This document shows, in pieces, positions 44,184-53,437 of a stretch of 64,000 nt of DNA. The translations under genes and the position numbers were made by a program. Under the pieces are notes generated by a model. It worked only from the letters and a program-made list of their open reading frames with translations, was not told the DNA's origin and ran no database searches. This stretch comes from Marinilabiliaceae bacterium JC017 (GTDB lineage: Bacteria > Bacteroidota > Bacteroidia > Bacteroidales > Marinilabiliaceae): positions 129,547-193,546 of the forward strand of contig RHGE01000001.1 in the NCBI GenBank assembly GCA_004296775.1, in the 5' to 3' direction. The stretch's first letter is position 1, and the number at the start of each line of letters is the position of its first letter.

Positions 44184-45584
44184 ATGAAACGCATTATTTC
44201 TTTTCTGTCATTATTTCTTTGCCTCTTGATTTTTTCAAAAGCCCAAGTTGTAAACGACTCTGTTGCATCAACTCTTGTGTATAAGTATAAAATTTTCCGT
44301 GAAATAGGAAGTACTAGTTGGGTACACACCCAGGAGGCTTTTGAAGAAGCGAAAGAATTGAATGCCGACTTTATTTTATTACACATGAACACTTACGGAG
44401 GGCAGGTTGTCTTTGCAGACTCCATCCGAACAAAAATCCTTAACAGTGATATTCCAGTGCATGTGTTTATTGATAACAATGCCGCATCGGCCGGGGCCTT
44501 AATCTCGATTGCTTGTGACAGCATTTACATGCGTCCGGGTGCAAACATCGGAGCCGCCACAGTCGTTAACCAATCCGGTGAAAAAATGCCGGATAAATAT
44601 CAATCCTACATGCGTTCAACAATAAGGGCCACGGCAGAGTCACACGGGAAAGACACCATTATCACCCCTACTGATACCATTATTCAATGGAAACGTGACC
44701 CACACATTGCCGAAGCAATGGTTGACGAAAGCATTACAATTCCAGGAGTAATTGACACCGGGAAAATACTCACTTTTACAACCCTTGAAGCCATTAAACA
44801 TGGTTTTTGTGAAGGACAAGCCGATAATGTAGAAGATGTATTAAGACATTTAGAGATTAAAAACTATAAAATTATCGAATATAAGCCCTCCTTTTATGAT
44901 GGTTTAAGAGGATTTTTAACCAGCCCCATTTTACAAGGCATCCTCATCCTCATAATTATCGGCGGTATCTATTTTGAGTTACAAACTCCCGGAGTTGGGT
45001 TCCCCCTTATGGCAGCCATTACTGCAGCCATTATCTATTTCGCCCCGCTATATATTGATGGTTTAGCCGCAAACTGGGAAATAATCCTATTTATCATCGG
45101 ACTGGTACTTATTGGCATTGAAGTTTTTGTGATTCCAGGATTTGGATTCACGGGAATATCTGGCATTATATTAGTCATTACCGGATTAACATTAAGCCTT
45201 CTGAATAATGACCTGTTTGACTTTTCAGGCGTAGGTTTTGGTGCCCTTTTGCAAGCTCTGGTAATTGTACTAACCGGAATTTTCGCCTCCTTTATTTCCT
45301 CAATCTATTTGAGCAAAAAACTTTTGGACCATGGCCCTCTTTCAAAGCTGGCACTACAAACCAGTCAGGAAACTTCCATGGGATATGTTGGTGTTGAAGC
45401 CTCTCTAGGTGAATTAGTAGGTAAAACAGGTGAAGCACAAACCGTTCTTCGCCCCGCCGGTAAAATAGAAATTGACGGCAATATTTACGATGCTAAAGCA
45501 GAAGCAGGCTTTATTCAAAAAGGCGAACATGTTGAAGTAATCGGATTTTTAACCAGTCAGTTATATGTTAGAAAAAAAGATTAA
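44184..45584 (+). CDS. NfeD-family membrane-bound ClpP-class serine protease
   Basis: 466 residues: signal peptide (1-20); ClpP-like protease domain (~30-225) with the nucleophile Ser102 in NNAASAGALIS and candidate base Lys138; four to five membrane helices (~235-370); and a C-terminal OB-fold NfeD domain (~395-466, GKTGEAQTVLRPAGKIEIDG). Long NfeD proteins of this type usually work beside a stomatin/flotillin partner, which is not encoded next to it here. It is likely involved in membrane quality control. Confidence 0.93.
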   Translation: MKRIISFLSLFLCLLIFSKAQVVNDSVASTLVYKYKIFREIGSTSWVHTQEAFEEAKELNADFILLHMNTYGGQVVFADSIRTKILNSDIPVHVFIDNNAASAGALISIACDSIYMRPGANIGAATVVNQSGEKMPDKYQSYMRSTIRATAESHGKDTIITPTDTIIQWKRDPHIAEAMVDESITIPGVIDTGKILTFTTLEAIKHGFCEGQADNVEDVLRHLEIKNYKIIEYKPSFYDGLRGFLTSPILQGILILIIIGGIYFELQTPGVGFPLMAAITAAIIYFAPLYIDGLAANWEIILFIIGLVLIGIEVFVIPGFGFTGISGIILVITGLTLSLLNNDLFDFSGVGFGALLQALVIVLTGIFASFISSIYLSKKLLDHGPLSKLALQTSQETSMGYVGVEASLGELVGKTGEAQTVLRPAGKIEIDGNIYDAKAEAGFIQKGEHVEVIGFLTSQLYVRKKD

Positions 45585-45623
45585 ATTTTTCTCCGTCAGA
45601 TAACCTGTTTTATTTAAACATAT

Positions 45624-45669
45624 AAAAAATAAGCCTTCTGAGCCATTCTCTGTAGGCTTATTTTTTTCT
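45624..45669 (+). terminator. Intrinsic terminator of the NfeD gene
   Basis: AATAAGCCT (45628-45636) / AGGCTTATT (45654-45662) followed by a seven-base T-run. Confidence 0.85.
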
Positions 45670-45799
45670 CCCCCCTCCTACATCATGCCCTTCAAATTTG
45701 TTTTCATTTCCAGTATTAAACCAGAAAAATTTGCGTAAATTTTTAAACGAAAATTCACATTCATCTATTTTAAATCCTAATATTTAATACAAACTAATT

Positions 45800-45806
45800 A
45801 AGGAGG
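45800..45806 (+). promoter_or_regulatory. Perfect Shine-Dalgarno sequence AAGGAGG
   Basis: AAGGAGG with a 7-nt spacer to the ATG at 45814. Such a strong site is unusual here: nearly all other genes in the window have none. The same GGAGGAACAA string precedes the gene at 54007. Confidence 0.7.
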
Positions 45807-45813
45807 AACAAAA

Positions 45814-46014
45814 ATGAAGTCGAAAAAAGCCGGCAAAAAGCGTACTGACTTTACTTCTGATGAAGCTTTCATGAAGAGGTATAACGCAAAAACCGGTAAA
45901 TCCAAGCGCAACAGAAAGCCTACCATTTACGACATCGATGATTTTGATGACAATCTTGTAGATGAGGATTTCAAAGGATTTAATAAAGATCAATACAACA
46001 ACGATCTTTATTAG
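45814..46014 (+). CDS. Small basic/acidic protein of unknown function
   Basis: 66 residues with a sharp charge split: the first half is Lys/Arg-rich (KKAGKKRTDF, KSKRNRKPT), the second acid-rich (IDDFDDNLVDEDF). No membrane segment or cysteine. Expressed from a perfect Shine-Dalgarno and bounded by its own terminator, so it is a genuine, probably strongly translated gene. The basic start is compatible with RNA or ribosome binding, but no family is recognised. Confidence 0.8.
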   Translation: MKSKKAGKKRTDFTSDEAFMKRYNAKTGKSKRNRKPTIYDIDDFDDNLVDEDFKGFNKDQYNNDLY

Positions 46015-46038
46015 TTTTTGACAACGATTTTTTTTGTG

Positions 46039-46064
46039 ATGGCTGCTTTGGCAGCCATTTTTTT
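46039..46064 (+). terminator. Intrinsic terminator of the small-protein gene
   Basis: ATGGCTGC (46039-46046) / GCAGCCAT (46051-46058) with a TTTG loop and a T-run. Confidence 0.9.
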
Positions 46065-46094
46065 CAAATCTGCATAACATTTAACACAACCACC

Positions 46095-46673
46095 ATGCCT
46101 AATAATTGCTGCGAATGGGCGATAACTTCTCCGCTATTAAAAAAATACCACGACACAGAATGGGGAGTTCCACTTCATGATGACATAAAACTCTTTGAAT
46201 TTATGACCCTCGACACATTCCAGGCTGGCTTAAGCTGGGAAATTGTATTAAAAAAAAGAGATGCCTTTTACCTGGCCTTTGACGGATTCAACCCCAAGAA
46301 GATATCAAAATATACACCTGAAAAAATTGAATCTCTTCTTCAAAACAAAGACATTATACGCAATAAATTAAAGATAAATGCAACGGTAAATAATGCTCAA
46401 GTCTTACTTAACATCCTGGAAGAATGGGACTCATTTGATCGCTACCTCTGGCAATTTACAAACCACCAGACCATTCACAACAAATGGAAATCATTAAAGG
46501 AAATTCCATCCGTTTCACCTGAAGCGGAGAAAATGAGTAAAGCACTAAAGAAGAAAGGATTTAAATTTGTCGGCCCAACCATTTGCTATGCTTTCATGCA
46601 AGCTGCCGGTATGGTTAATGACCATGAAGTAACCTGTTCACGGTATAAAGAAATCATTGCGCTAACCCAATAA
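46095..46673 (+). CDS. tag: DNA-3-methyladenine glycosylase I
   Basis: Removes 3-methyladenine from alkylated DNA, starting base-excision repair. 192 residues. The zinc-snap ligands are present: an N-terminal Cys (CCEWA), His19 in YHDTEWG, and the C-terminal NDHEVTCSRY pair. The helix-hairpin-helix core shows FQAGLSWEIVLKKR and FKFVGPTICYAFMQAAGMVNDH. Single gene. Confidence 0.97.
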   Translation: MPNNCCEWAITSPLLKKYHDTEWGVPLHDDIKLFEFMTLDTFQAGLSWEIVLKKRDAFYLAFDGFNPKKISKYTPEKIESLLQNKDIIRNKLKINATVNNAQVLLNILEEWDSFDRYLWQFTNHQTIHNKWKSLKEIPSVSPEAEKMSKALKKKGFKFVGPTICYAFMQAAGMVNDHEVTCSRYKEIIALTQ

Positions 46674-46682
46674 AAAAAAGAA

Positions 46683-46717
46683 AAATCGTTTTGCCATTAT
46701 TAAAGGCAAAACGATTT
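46683..46717. terminator. Bidirectional terminator between convergent tag and the FAH gene
   Basis: AAATCGTTTTGCC (46683-46695) / GGCAAAACGATTT (46705-46717), a 13-bp stem; strong T-run on the minus strand, weaker on the plus strand. Confidence 0.9.
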
Positions 46718-46728
46718 CGATATATCAT

Positions 46729-47340
46729 CTATTTCACCAGAAAATCAATTAACATCTCGTCCTCAAGGAACCCCTGAAGTCGATCACCAATCTTAACCGG
46801 ACCCACCCCAGCCGGAGTCCCGGTGTAGATCAGATCACCAATCTTTAATGTAAAATATTTTGATACATGAGAGATTAGCTGATCAATATTAAATATCATT
46901 TCACTGGTATTTCCCACTTGCTGTTTTTGCCCATTTACGTCTAATCGGAAATTAACATTCCCCATATCTTTAAATTTCGCTTTAGGCACAAATTTGGAAA
47001 TCACTGCGGATCCGTCAAAAGCTTTACACTTTTCCCAAGGCAATCCTTTGGCTCGCAATGCATCCTGAAGATCTCTCGCTGTAAAATCGATCCCCAAGGC
47101 CACTTCTTCATAATAACGATTGGCAAATTGCGGAGCAATGCTTTTTCCTATTCGATTGATCTTCACCACCAACTCAATCTCATGATGAAATTCATTGGCA
47201 AAATCAGGAATAAAAAACGGATCATTATTCCTTAAAAGGGCGGAATCAGGTTTCGAGAAAACAACCGGTTCGGCAGGCAAAGGATTTTTTAACTCCTTGG
47301 CATGATCTTCATAATTTCTCCCGATACATAGGATCTTCAT
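46729..47340 (-). CDS. Fumarylacetoacetate-hydrolase (FAH) family protein, FAHD1-like
   Basis: 203 residues. FAH fold with metal ligands Glu54 and Glu56 in HHEIELVV and Asp85 in GIDFTARDLQ, and the closing IYTGTPAGVGPV. Short FAH proteins of this kind act as acylpyruvate hydrolases or oxaloacetate decarboxylases. It is 10 nt downstream of the exonuclease gene, so the two share a transcript; the functional link is unclear. Confidence 0.93.
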   Translation of the reverse strand: MKILCIGRNYEDHAKELKNPLPAEPVVFSKPDSALLRNNDPFFIPDFANEFHHEIELVVKINRIGKSIAPQFANRYYEEVALGIDFTARDLQDALRAKGLPWEKCKAFDGSAVISKFVPKAKFKDMGNVNFRLDVNGQKQQVGNTSEMIFNIDQLISHVSKYFTLKIGDLIYTGTPAGVGPVKIGDRLQGFLEDEMLIDFLVK

Positions 47341-47350
47341 GATATTTCAA

Positions 47351-48121
47351 TTATTTATTATTGAATTTACGCAATTTAATATTCGTCAACACTTTCTTGG
47401 TATAAAGAGGAAAATCTCCATTCATCATCCAACCATAATACCCGGCATCTTTATCCAAAACATCTTCAACTTTCTTGCCTCGGTATTTTCCAAAATTAAA
47501 CACCTCTTCACCTTTATCGTTAAAAATGATCCGTCCCAGAAAATCAGCGTTACGATTGAAAGAAGAAAACTCGGAAAGAAATTCAATTTCGTTTTTCAGA
47601 TTATCATAGCGATCCAATTGAGCCTTCAGCACTTCGTAGGTCGCCCTAGTATCTGCTTCAGCGGAGTGGGCATCTTTCAAATCCTTATCACAATAGAATT
47701 TGTAAGCGGCTTCCAGCGTACGCTTTTCCATTTTATGGAAAATTGTTTGCACATCCACAAACTTACGCTTCTTCATATCAAAATCCACTTCGGCCCGGAT
47801 GAACTCTTCGGCCAACAAAGGAATATCAAACTTATTGGAATTAAATCCACTAATATCGCATCCTTCCATAAAACCCGCCAAGGTTTTGGCTAATTCCTTA
47901 AAGGTTGGACAATCCTTTATATCTTCATCATATATGCCATGAATTTCTGACGTTTTCGCAGGAATGGGCATTTCGGGATTAACACGATATGTTTTCGATT
48001 CTTCTGAACCGTCGACATTAACCTTTAAAATTGAAATCTCTACAATCCGGTCTGCTGCCACGTTTATTCCTGTGGTCTCCAAATCAAAAAATACAATTGG
48101 ATTCTTTAGATTAAGTTTCAT
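47351..48121 (-). CDS. DEDDh 3'-5' exonuclease (DnaQ-like) with C-terminal DUF3820-type domain
   Basis: 256 residues. Exonuclease domain (1-175): Asp13/Glu15 in FFDLETTG, Asp in NSNKFDIPLL, and His/Asp in DAHSAEADTRATYEVL. It ends with VFNFGKYRGKKVEDVLDKD and YYGWMMNGDFP, a DUF3820-type module (~195-256). Bacterial proteins of this architecture are stand-alone epsilon-like proofreading or repair nucleases. First gene of a two-gene operon with the FAH protein. A family 4 repeat begins 20 nt upstream. Confidence 0.92.
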   Translation of the reverse strand: MKLNLKNPIVFFDLETTGINVAADRIVEISILKVNVDGSEESKTYRVNPEMPIPAKTSEIHGIYDEDIKDCPTFKELAKTLAGFMEGCDISGFNSNKFDIPLLAEEFIRAEVDFDMKKRKFVDVQTIFHKMEKRTLEAAYKFYCDKDLKDAHSAEADTRATYEVLKAQLDRYDNLKNEIEFLSEFSSFNRNADFLGRIIFNDKGEEVFNFGKYRGKKVEDVLDKDAGYYGWMMNGDFPLYTKKVLTNIKLRKFNNK

Positions 48122-48142
48122 GTGTCTAAATTTGTTTTTCAG

Positions 48143-48215
48143 TTGTCACATAAAACTCGCCACAATAAAGACATACTCGCATGTGAGATTGTTTGCTCAT
48201 GGCTCGTTTCATCTG
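48143..48215 (+). repeat. Dispersed repeat family 4 (copy 1)
   Basis: GTCACATAAAACTCGCC ... TGCTCATGGCTCGTTTCATCTG. The ends are inverted relative to each other (ATAAAACTCGCC against GGCTCGTTTCAT). It is adjacent to the exonuclease start. Confidence 0.55.
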
Positions 48216-48249
48216 TTTAAAATATAACACCCAAGATTAATCATGGGTA

Positions 48250-48344
48250 TTTCATATGATTAAATTATTTCCTAAGGTCATATGAAACTCCCCAATCATA
48301 GTCATCCCCATTTAGGGGCACAACTTCCTCATGGTTCGTTTCAT
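48250..48344 (+). repeat. Dispersed repeat family 4 (copy 2)
   Basis: TTTCATATGATTAAATTATT, AGGTCATATGAAACTCCCC, GTCATCC, a CCCCATTTAGGGG hairpin, CTTCCTCATGGTTCGTTTCAT. The whole order is repeated in reverse at 63749-63846. Confidence 0.65.
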
Positions 48345-48580
48345 CAATGAACAAAATGGCCTTCCACTGATTTAAAAGAATATCTTCAACCAGGCAAAAC
48401 CAGTATTTCACCTATTTTTACAAAGCAAATGGCACACTGAATCAGTGCCATCAATCAAAACCACCCGTTGCATGGCTACATAAGTCTACAAAAATAGAGA
48501 TTCTATGCAACCATTCAACAATAATGAGCTTTAAAAATCTCTAATGCTATCAGGTAGTTATTTAAGAGGATAAAGAAGAT
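48345..48580. other. Intergenic region
   Basis: Between repeat copies. No gene recognised. Confidence 0.35.
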
Positions 48581-48581
48581 A

Positions 48582-48618
48582 TAAAATAGATCGTTAGAGG
48601 CTAGATAACAGACCTTAA
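48582..48618 (+). repeat. Dispersed repeat family 2 (copy)
   Basis: AATAGATCGTTAGAGGCTAG and ATAACAGACCTTAAACTG. It is directly followed by a family 1 copy. Confidence 0.5.
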
Positions 48619-48626
48619 ACTGATTT

Positions 48627-48756
48627 ATACCCATTAGTGATTAAAATGACCAATTAAAAACATAGCGCAATAATTGGTTTTTAATCATCTATCGGCATCA
48701 CACCAAGGTCATTTTTAATTGAGAATCAATGAAGCTAAATAGGTTTGGTATTATAT
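48627..48756 (+). repeat. Dispersed palindromic repeat family 1 (copy 3, with insertion)
   Basis: CCCATTAGTGATTAAAATGACC...TTTTTAATCATCTATCGG, then CACACCAAGGTCATT and, after ~17 extra bases, AGGTTTGGTATTAT. The first hairpin is retained; the second is interrupted by TTGAGAATCAATGAAGC. Confidence 0.65.
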
Positions 48757-48953
48757 CCGGCTAATTTGCAGAGCTGTAAAATTTTGGTCATCAAATTCTT
48801 TCAGATAATTACACCCACTTAACAAACTATTGAGGTAAAAACAGATAATAATGTCCCCAGGGGCCTTGCGCATTTATTGAAGTCTGCCACGCTTAAATAC
48901 CACCAATCACTCCCGGCAACCAAAACCGTTATACTCCTTAAAAGCCACCTGTT

Positions 48954-50492
48954 CTACTCCTCATCCTTTGGCGACTGAAGAATAAAATGCATGATACGGG
49001 CCGTGGGGGGATACCATTTTTCATTCACCTCCAATTTCTTTTCAAAGGGAGCCATCTCATCCGACTTAATTGAAAGCCAGTATTCTCCAGGCGTCAAGGC
49101 CAGGATAAAACTGGCCGAGTCAGGTGTTGTGGCATATTGTCCCACTATATTCCCCAACATATCCGTTACTAAAACATCAGGCTTAAAGTCTGGGATCACC
49201 TGATTAGAATCCTGTTCCATGGTGAGGTAACACTTATAAATAAGGTGGGCAGGATCTTTATCCTTGAAAACCACTTTATAAATATCGCGGTTCCCCAATC
49301 CTTCAGGCCGGATGGCTGATACATACGCATAACGTTTACCTCTCACCCATGAAATAGAGTAATTGTCATAGGTGTCATTCACCGGATAACCGATATTCAC
49401 CGCATCGCCCCACTCACCGGTTACAGTGTCTAAATCGGCATAGAAAATATCATAGCCGCCCATGGACTGCAGGCCATTGGAAGAAAAAAACAACCGCCTG
49501 CCACCATCGGTTAATACCGGAAAATTTTCATCATACGAGGAATTCACCTTTCCGGGCAAAGGCCGGGAGGGCCCCCACTGGCTATTCGGTAATTTTATGG
49601 AATAAAACAGATCCAAAGAGCCATTGGTTGTTTCCGACGCATATAAAATGGTATCCTTACCGGCAGACATCCACACCCCAAACTTTCCGCCCCGACTCTT
49701 TAACGGCGGACCAAAGTCCCTTATTTCTTCAAACTGGTAATCCCCTAAATAAGGAGCATAAGCAACCGACTCAACCACGTACCGGTTATGAAATACAAAC
49801 AACTCCTCCCCCTGCACACTGATACCGGCCACAATCTCATCAAATCCCGTATTGACAGCAGAACCAATGGTCTTCTTGCTCTTCCACTGATCCTTTTCCA
49901 TAAGCGACACACAAACATTGAAATAATTGAATCGTCCCTTGCTATGATAACGTTGATCCGAAGCATAAAAAAGAATTGACTCATCATTCGTGACAAAAGG
50001 ATTAATCTCAGAACGCTTGGTATTTATCCTATTTCCCAGGTTGTGAAAAGCCACATCGACGGGTTGCATCACCATGGCACGGGCATTTTCAATATACCGT
50101 TTCAACTGAATGGCCTTTTCTCTCCCGCCAGGTTTATCTGTCATCGCCTCCGCATAATTATTGATATAAATCAAAGAACTATCAAATTGATGGGTATGAA
50201 AATAAGCCTGACTCATGTCAAACAACACCTGACTATTCTGCTCATCAAGCACCTCCAGGCGTTTCAGATAGGGCAACGCCTGCCCTTTGAGCTGATTATC
50301 CTTCAAATAACACACGACTATTTTTTTCAACAGATCAACATCATCAGGCTTCTTTTTCAAAACTCTCATATAATCCTTTAAAGCCCTTTCATAATTATAT
50401 ACCCTGAAATATTTATCCCCACTGATTTTGTGGTTTTGAGCCGAAATACCAAGGCAATAAAGCAGAATGAATAACAACGTAACTCTTCGCAT
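48954..50492 (-). CDS. Secreted TPR + PD40 beta-propeller protein (PorE-like without OmpA domain)
   Basis: 512 residues with a signal peptide (1-18). Residues ~20-140 are TPR helices (YERALKDYMRVLKKKPDDVDLL); ~150-410 a PD40/WD40-like propeller with DESILFYASD, ENFPVLTDGGRRLFFSSNG, GGYDIFYADL; ~430-500 a carboxypeptidase-regulatory-like sandwich (SASFILALTPGEYWLSIKSD). This is the architecture of PorE, a type IX secretion component, minus its C-terminal OmpA peptidoglycan-binding domain. Envelope location is inferred; participation in T9SS is possible but not shown. Confidence 0.85.
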   Translation of the reverse strand: MRRVTLLFILLYCLGISAQNHKISGDKYFRVYNYERALKDYMRVLKKKPDDVDLLKKIVVCYLKDNQLKGQALPYLKRLEVLDEQNSQVLFDMSQAYFHTHQFDSSLIYINNYAEAMTDKPGGREKAIQLKRYIENARAMVMQPVDVAFHNLGNRINTKRSEINPFVTNDESILFYASDQRYHSKGRFNYFNVCVSLMEKDQWKSKKTIGSAVNTGFDEIVAGISVQGEELFVFHNRYVVESVAYAPYLGDYQFEEIRDFGPPLKSRGGKFGVWMSAGKDTILYASETTNGSLDLFYSIKLPNSQWGPSRPLPGKVNSSYDENFPVLTDGGRRLFFSSNGLQSMGGYDIFYADLDTVTGEWGDAVNIGYPVNDTYDNYSISWVRGKRYAYVSAIRPEGLGNRDIYKVVFKDKDPAHLIYKCYLTMEQDSNQVIPDFKPDVLVTDMLGNIVGQYATTPDSASFILALTPGEYWLSIKSDEMAPFEKKLEVNEKWYPPTARIMHFILQSPKDEE

Positions 50493-50677
50493 GGCTTAAA
50501 TGATTAATGACTAAACTAAAACTAAAGATTATCACCCTAAAAGGGAAATAACAAAAAAAATTCGACTCTTAAATGTACAATGTTGCTAACAATTATTTCA
50601 ATCAGCCATTAAATCTTTGATGAACAATCATTAATCATATTTGTTGAAACCACAGTAATAACTCAAAGTGCACAAAT

Positions 50678-51424
50678 ATGAAGAGACGACATTTCATCAG
50701 TCTGGCTGGGTTAAGCGCTGTGTCAGCTTGTGTTCCCAGGACCAGAAAAACTGAAGACAAAAGGAAAGAAGAAGCATCAAACGCTATTTCATCTCCCATC
50801 TCCGGTCACTTCTTTCCTGCTTTACCTTACGCCTACAATGCTCTGGAACCATATATCGATGCTCAAACCATGGAATTGCATCACGACAAACATCACCGGG
50901 GGTATTTTAATAAGTTCACCGCAGCCATTGACCACACTCCCCTGGAAACCACTTCACTGCCTGAAATTTTTGGAAAAGTTTCCACGTTAAGTCCTGTTAT
51001 CAGAAATGCCGGCGGAGGCTATTACAATCATATTCTTTACTGGGAAAACATAAGTTCGGAGGAAAGTCAGCCTTCAGCCAGAATACTTAGTGCCATTGTA
51101 AAACACTTCGGCTCTTACAATAAATTAAAAAACAGATTTATTAATGCGGCCAAGACGCTTTTTGGCAGTGGCTGGGCCTGGTTAATCCTGGATGAAAACA
51201 AAGATTTAAAAATAACCACCACCGGCAACCAAGACAATCCATTGATGGATGTGGTAAATGAACGAGGCATCCCAATCCTCACCATAGATGTATGGGAACA
51301 TGCCTATTATTTAAAATATCAGAACCGGCGAACCGATTACATTGATTCTTTTTGGAAGATTATTAATTGGAAAACGGTTAACAAACGCTTTGAGAAGGCT
51401 GTTAAAGGTGAGTGGATAGGATGA
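50678..51424 (+). CDS. sod: Exported Mn-type superoxide dismutase, predicted Tat lipoprotein
   Basis: 248 residues. The N-terminus KRRHFISLAG has a twin-arginine-like motif and is followed by lipobox VSAC (Cys18), so the enzyme is probably exported folded and lipid-anchored, unlike most SODs. Metal ligands are His68 (ELHHDKHH), His118 (YYNHILYW), Asp204 and His208 (DVWEHAYYLKY). GNQDNPL with Gln185 and GGGYYNH point to a manganese rather than iron enzyme. It would remove superoxide outside the cytoplasm. Single gene with its own terminator. Confidence 0.93.
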   Translation: MKRRHFISLAGLSAVSACVPRTRKTEDKRKEEASNAISSPISGHFFPALPYAYNALEPYIDAQTMELHHDKHHRGYFNKFTAAIDHTPLETTSLPEIFGKVSTLSPVIRNAGGGYYNHILYWENISSEESQPSARILSAIVKHFGSYNKLKNRFINAAKTLFGSGWAWLILDENKDLKITTTGNQDNPLMDVVNERGIPILTIDVWEHAYYLKYQNRRTDYIDSFWKIINWKTVNKRFEKAVKGEWIG

Positions 51425-51442
51425 TTTTTTATCCAGTCAAAA

Positions 51443-51483
51443 GAAAGCCTTTCTGTCTTTAAGCAGAAAGGCTATTTTTTTAT
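51443..51483 (+). terminator. Intrinsic terminator of the SOD gene
   Basis: AGCCTTTCTG (51446-51455) / CAGAAAGGCT (51464-51473) and seven T. Confidence 0.92.
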
Positions 51484-52583
51484 CCCATCGTCAAGTGGTA
51501 CCGCTTTCCTATTACAATTACCGTCTGCCTGCCCCGGATAAAATCCATTACTGGCCCATTCCTTCCCGGGCTTCACTTCTGATGCTCATTGTAGCAAACT
51601 CAGGAAGATACCATTTTCATTTTCGTTAATTGACAAACTCCTTAGTCATCCCATAATATCGCTCGGTTGCTTTTTCCCTTACCTGGAAATTGATCTTTGT
51701 GGCTCAAGGAAGCCTTTTTTACGCGTATTGATAACCTACCGGCTATTATTCCCGTAAACACTCTATTCCAGAACCAACTATCATCCCTCTTAAACATTAC
51801 CTCTCTAAACAACCTCATCCCGCTGAGTCATTTGTAAATTCCTCCTGCAATTCATCGTTACCATTTTTACACATAATGGAGGATTCCTGGTATTAAAAAC
51901 TATTAATCAGGCATTATATCCAATAACATCCATCCACTAATAAAAATCATCTTCTATCTTATTATACTTTGAAATCAGAAATCACTTATTTTCTTATTCT
52001 GATATTCACAAAATGTTATAACAAACTATATTTCTATTTGTTATATATCTATTTGCTCCTATCTTTTTTCTTTTCACCTCTTTCTTTTTTTAATTTGTAT
52101 CTCATCCACTCTTATTTAGATTATTGTTCCTTCTTTTTAGATATATGCATTTCTTTTACCAACTCTAACATATTTATAATAGATTCATTTCTATTACCAT
52201 AAGAAGGCATCAATTTATTTTTAGCTGGATTCATTTATTATTAAGGCAGCAACAAAGCTTAGAAAGCTATTATAAATGATCATTAAGCAAATGTTTTCAT
52301 TGGATTCTTGCATGTTTCATCATAGACAAATAACTATTTGGAATACCTGATTATGCGTAGAATCCCACTAATTATACTCCAAAAATGACATTTACCCCTA
52401 ATAATTGTCTAAAATTACTCAACCTCTATTTATTTGAACCTCTGCAACTAACAAACAACCCAATCATATAAACTCAAAAAAAATGAAAAAAAGTGAAGAA
52501 GTACGTACGTCCAACAGGCAATTCATTTGTCTTTTAAGTTTGAACGGAAGTTTAAACTTAGCAGTAGAGCAAAAGTGCAAGAC
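51484..52583. other. Gene-free region of 1.1 kb
   Basis: A moderately GC-containing part (51484-51850) is followed by very AT-rich DNA. The only long frame (51969-52202) starts at TTG and encodes a biased hydrophobic chain, so I do not accept it. Just before lpxA an ATG at 52483 opens a 54-codon frame (MKKSEEVRTSNRQF...) that overlaps lpxA in another frame; no support for translation. Confidence 0.4.
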
Positions 52584-53402
52584 ATGGAGAATAATATTTC
52601 AACGAAAGCAGAGATTGATGAATCGGTTGTTATCGGGCAGGACGTAACCATAGAATCCTTTGCCAAGATTGACAAAGGCGTAAAAATAGGTGACGGGACT
52701 TGGATAGGGGCGAATGTGACCATTTACGAAGGTGCCAAAATCGGCAAAAACTGCAAAATATTTCCGGGTGCAGTGATTGCTGCCGAACCCCAGGATTTAA
52801 AATACAAAGGCGAGAAAACATTTGTGGAAATAGGGGACCACACCACTATCCGGGAATATGTAACCATTAACAAAGGAACCGCCTCCAGGGGCTACACCAA
52901 GGTAGGAAACCACTGCTTGCTGATGGCCTACACACATGTTGCACATGACTGTGTGGTGGGGGACCATGTTATATTATCCAACAGCGTGCAGGTTGCCGGA
53001 GAAGTTGAAATAAACGACTGGGCCATTATAGGTGGCAATTCAGCGGTTCACCAGTTTTGCAAAATAGGCGAACATGCCATGGTATCCGGTATGAGCGGTG
53101 TATTATCCGACGTTCCGCCATACACCAAGGTGGCAGGCATGCCGGTAATTTACCAGGGCATTAATTACGTTGGCATGAAACGACGCGCATTCTCCAGAGA
53201 GCAAATTGATACCATTCATCAATTCTACCGCATCATCTTCCAGGAAAATTATAATACCTCTCAAGCCGTGGCCCACATTGAGTTAAACTACTCCCCTTCG
53301 GAAGAACGCGACCTCATCCTAAATTTCATCAAAAGCGCCACCCGGGGAATCATTAAATCACCCATTAAACAGAAAAAAGCAACTGAAGCCGTTTCAGACT
53401 AA
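52584..53402 (+). CDS. lpxA: UDP-N-acetylglucosamine acyltransferase (LpxA)
   Basis: First step of lipid A synthesis: transfers a 3-hydroxyacyl chain from ACP to UDP-GlcNAc. 272 residues from the ATG at 52584; the longer frame begins at a TTG and adds an unlikely basic stretch. A left-handed beta-helix of hexapeptides (IGQDVTIESFAKI, IGDGTWIGANVTI) contains catalytic His in YTHVAHDCVVGDH, and the C-terminal helical domain follows (RRAFSREQIDTIHQFYRII). In Bacteroidetes lpxA often follows an lpxC-fabZ fusion; here it stands alone, so it may be a second copy. Confidence 0.93.
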   Translation: MENNISTKAEIDESVVIGQDVTIESFAKIDKGVKIGDGTWIGANVTIYEGAKIGKNCKIFPGAVIAAEPQDLKYKGEKTFVEIGDHTTIREYVTINKGTASRGYTKVGNHCLLMAYTHVAHDCVVGDHVILSNSVQVAGEVEINDWAIIGGNSAVHQFCKIGEHAMVSGMSGVLSDVPPYTKVAGMPVIYQGINYVGMKRRAFSREQIDTIHQFYRIIFQENYNTSQAVAHIELNYSPSEERDLILNFIKSATRGIIKSPIKQKKATEAVSD

Positions 53403-53437
53403 CCATTCGTACTGCCATTAGATACCGGACACGACAA

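Noticed and set aside
47339-47893. 184-codon plus-strand frame
   Set aside because: Antisense to the well-supported DEDDh exonuclease; composition is that of a complement frame.
51969-52202. 77-codon plus-strand frame
   Set aside because: Starts at TTG and encodes an AT-driven hydrophobic, Tyr/Phe/Leu-rich chain with no similarity or expression signal.
52527-52583. N-terminal extension of LpxA
   Set aside because: Would start at TTG and adds a basic stretch not found in LpxA; ATG at 52584 starts the hexapeptide domain cleanly.
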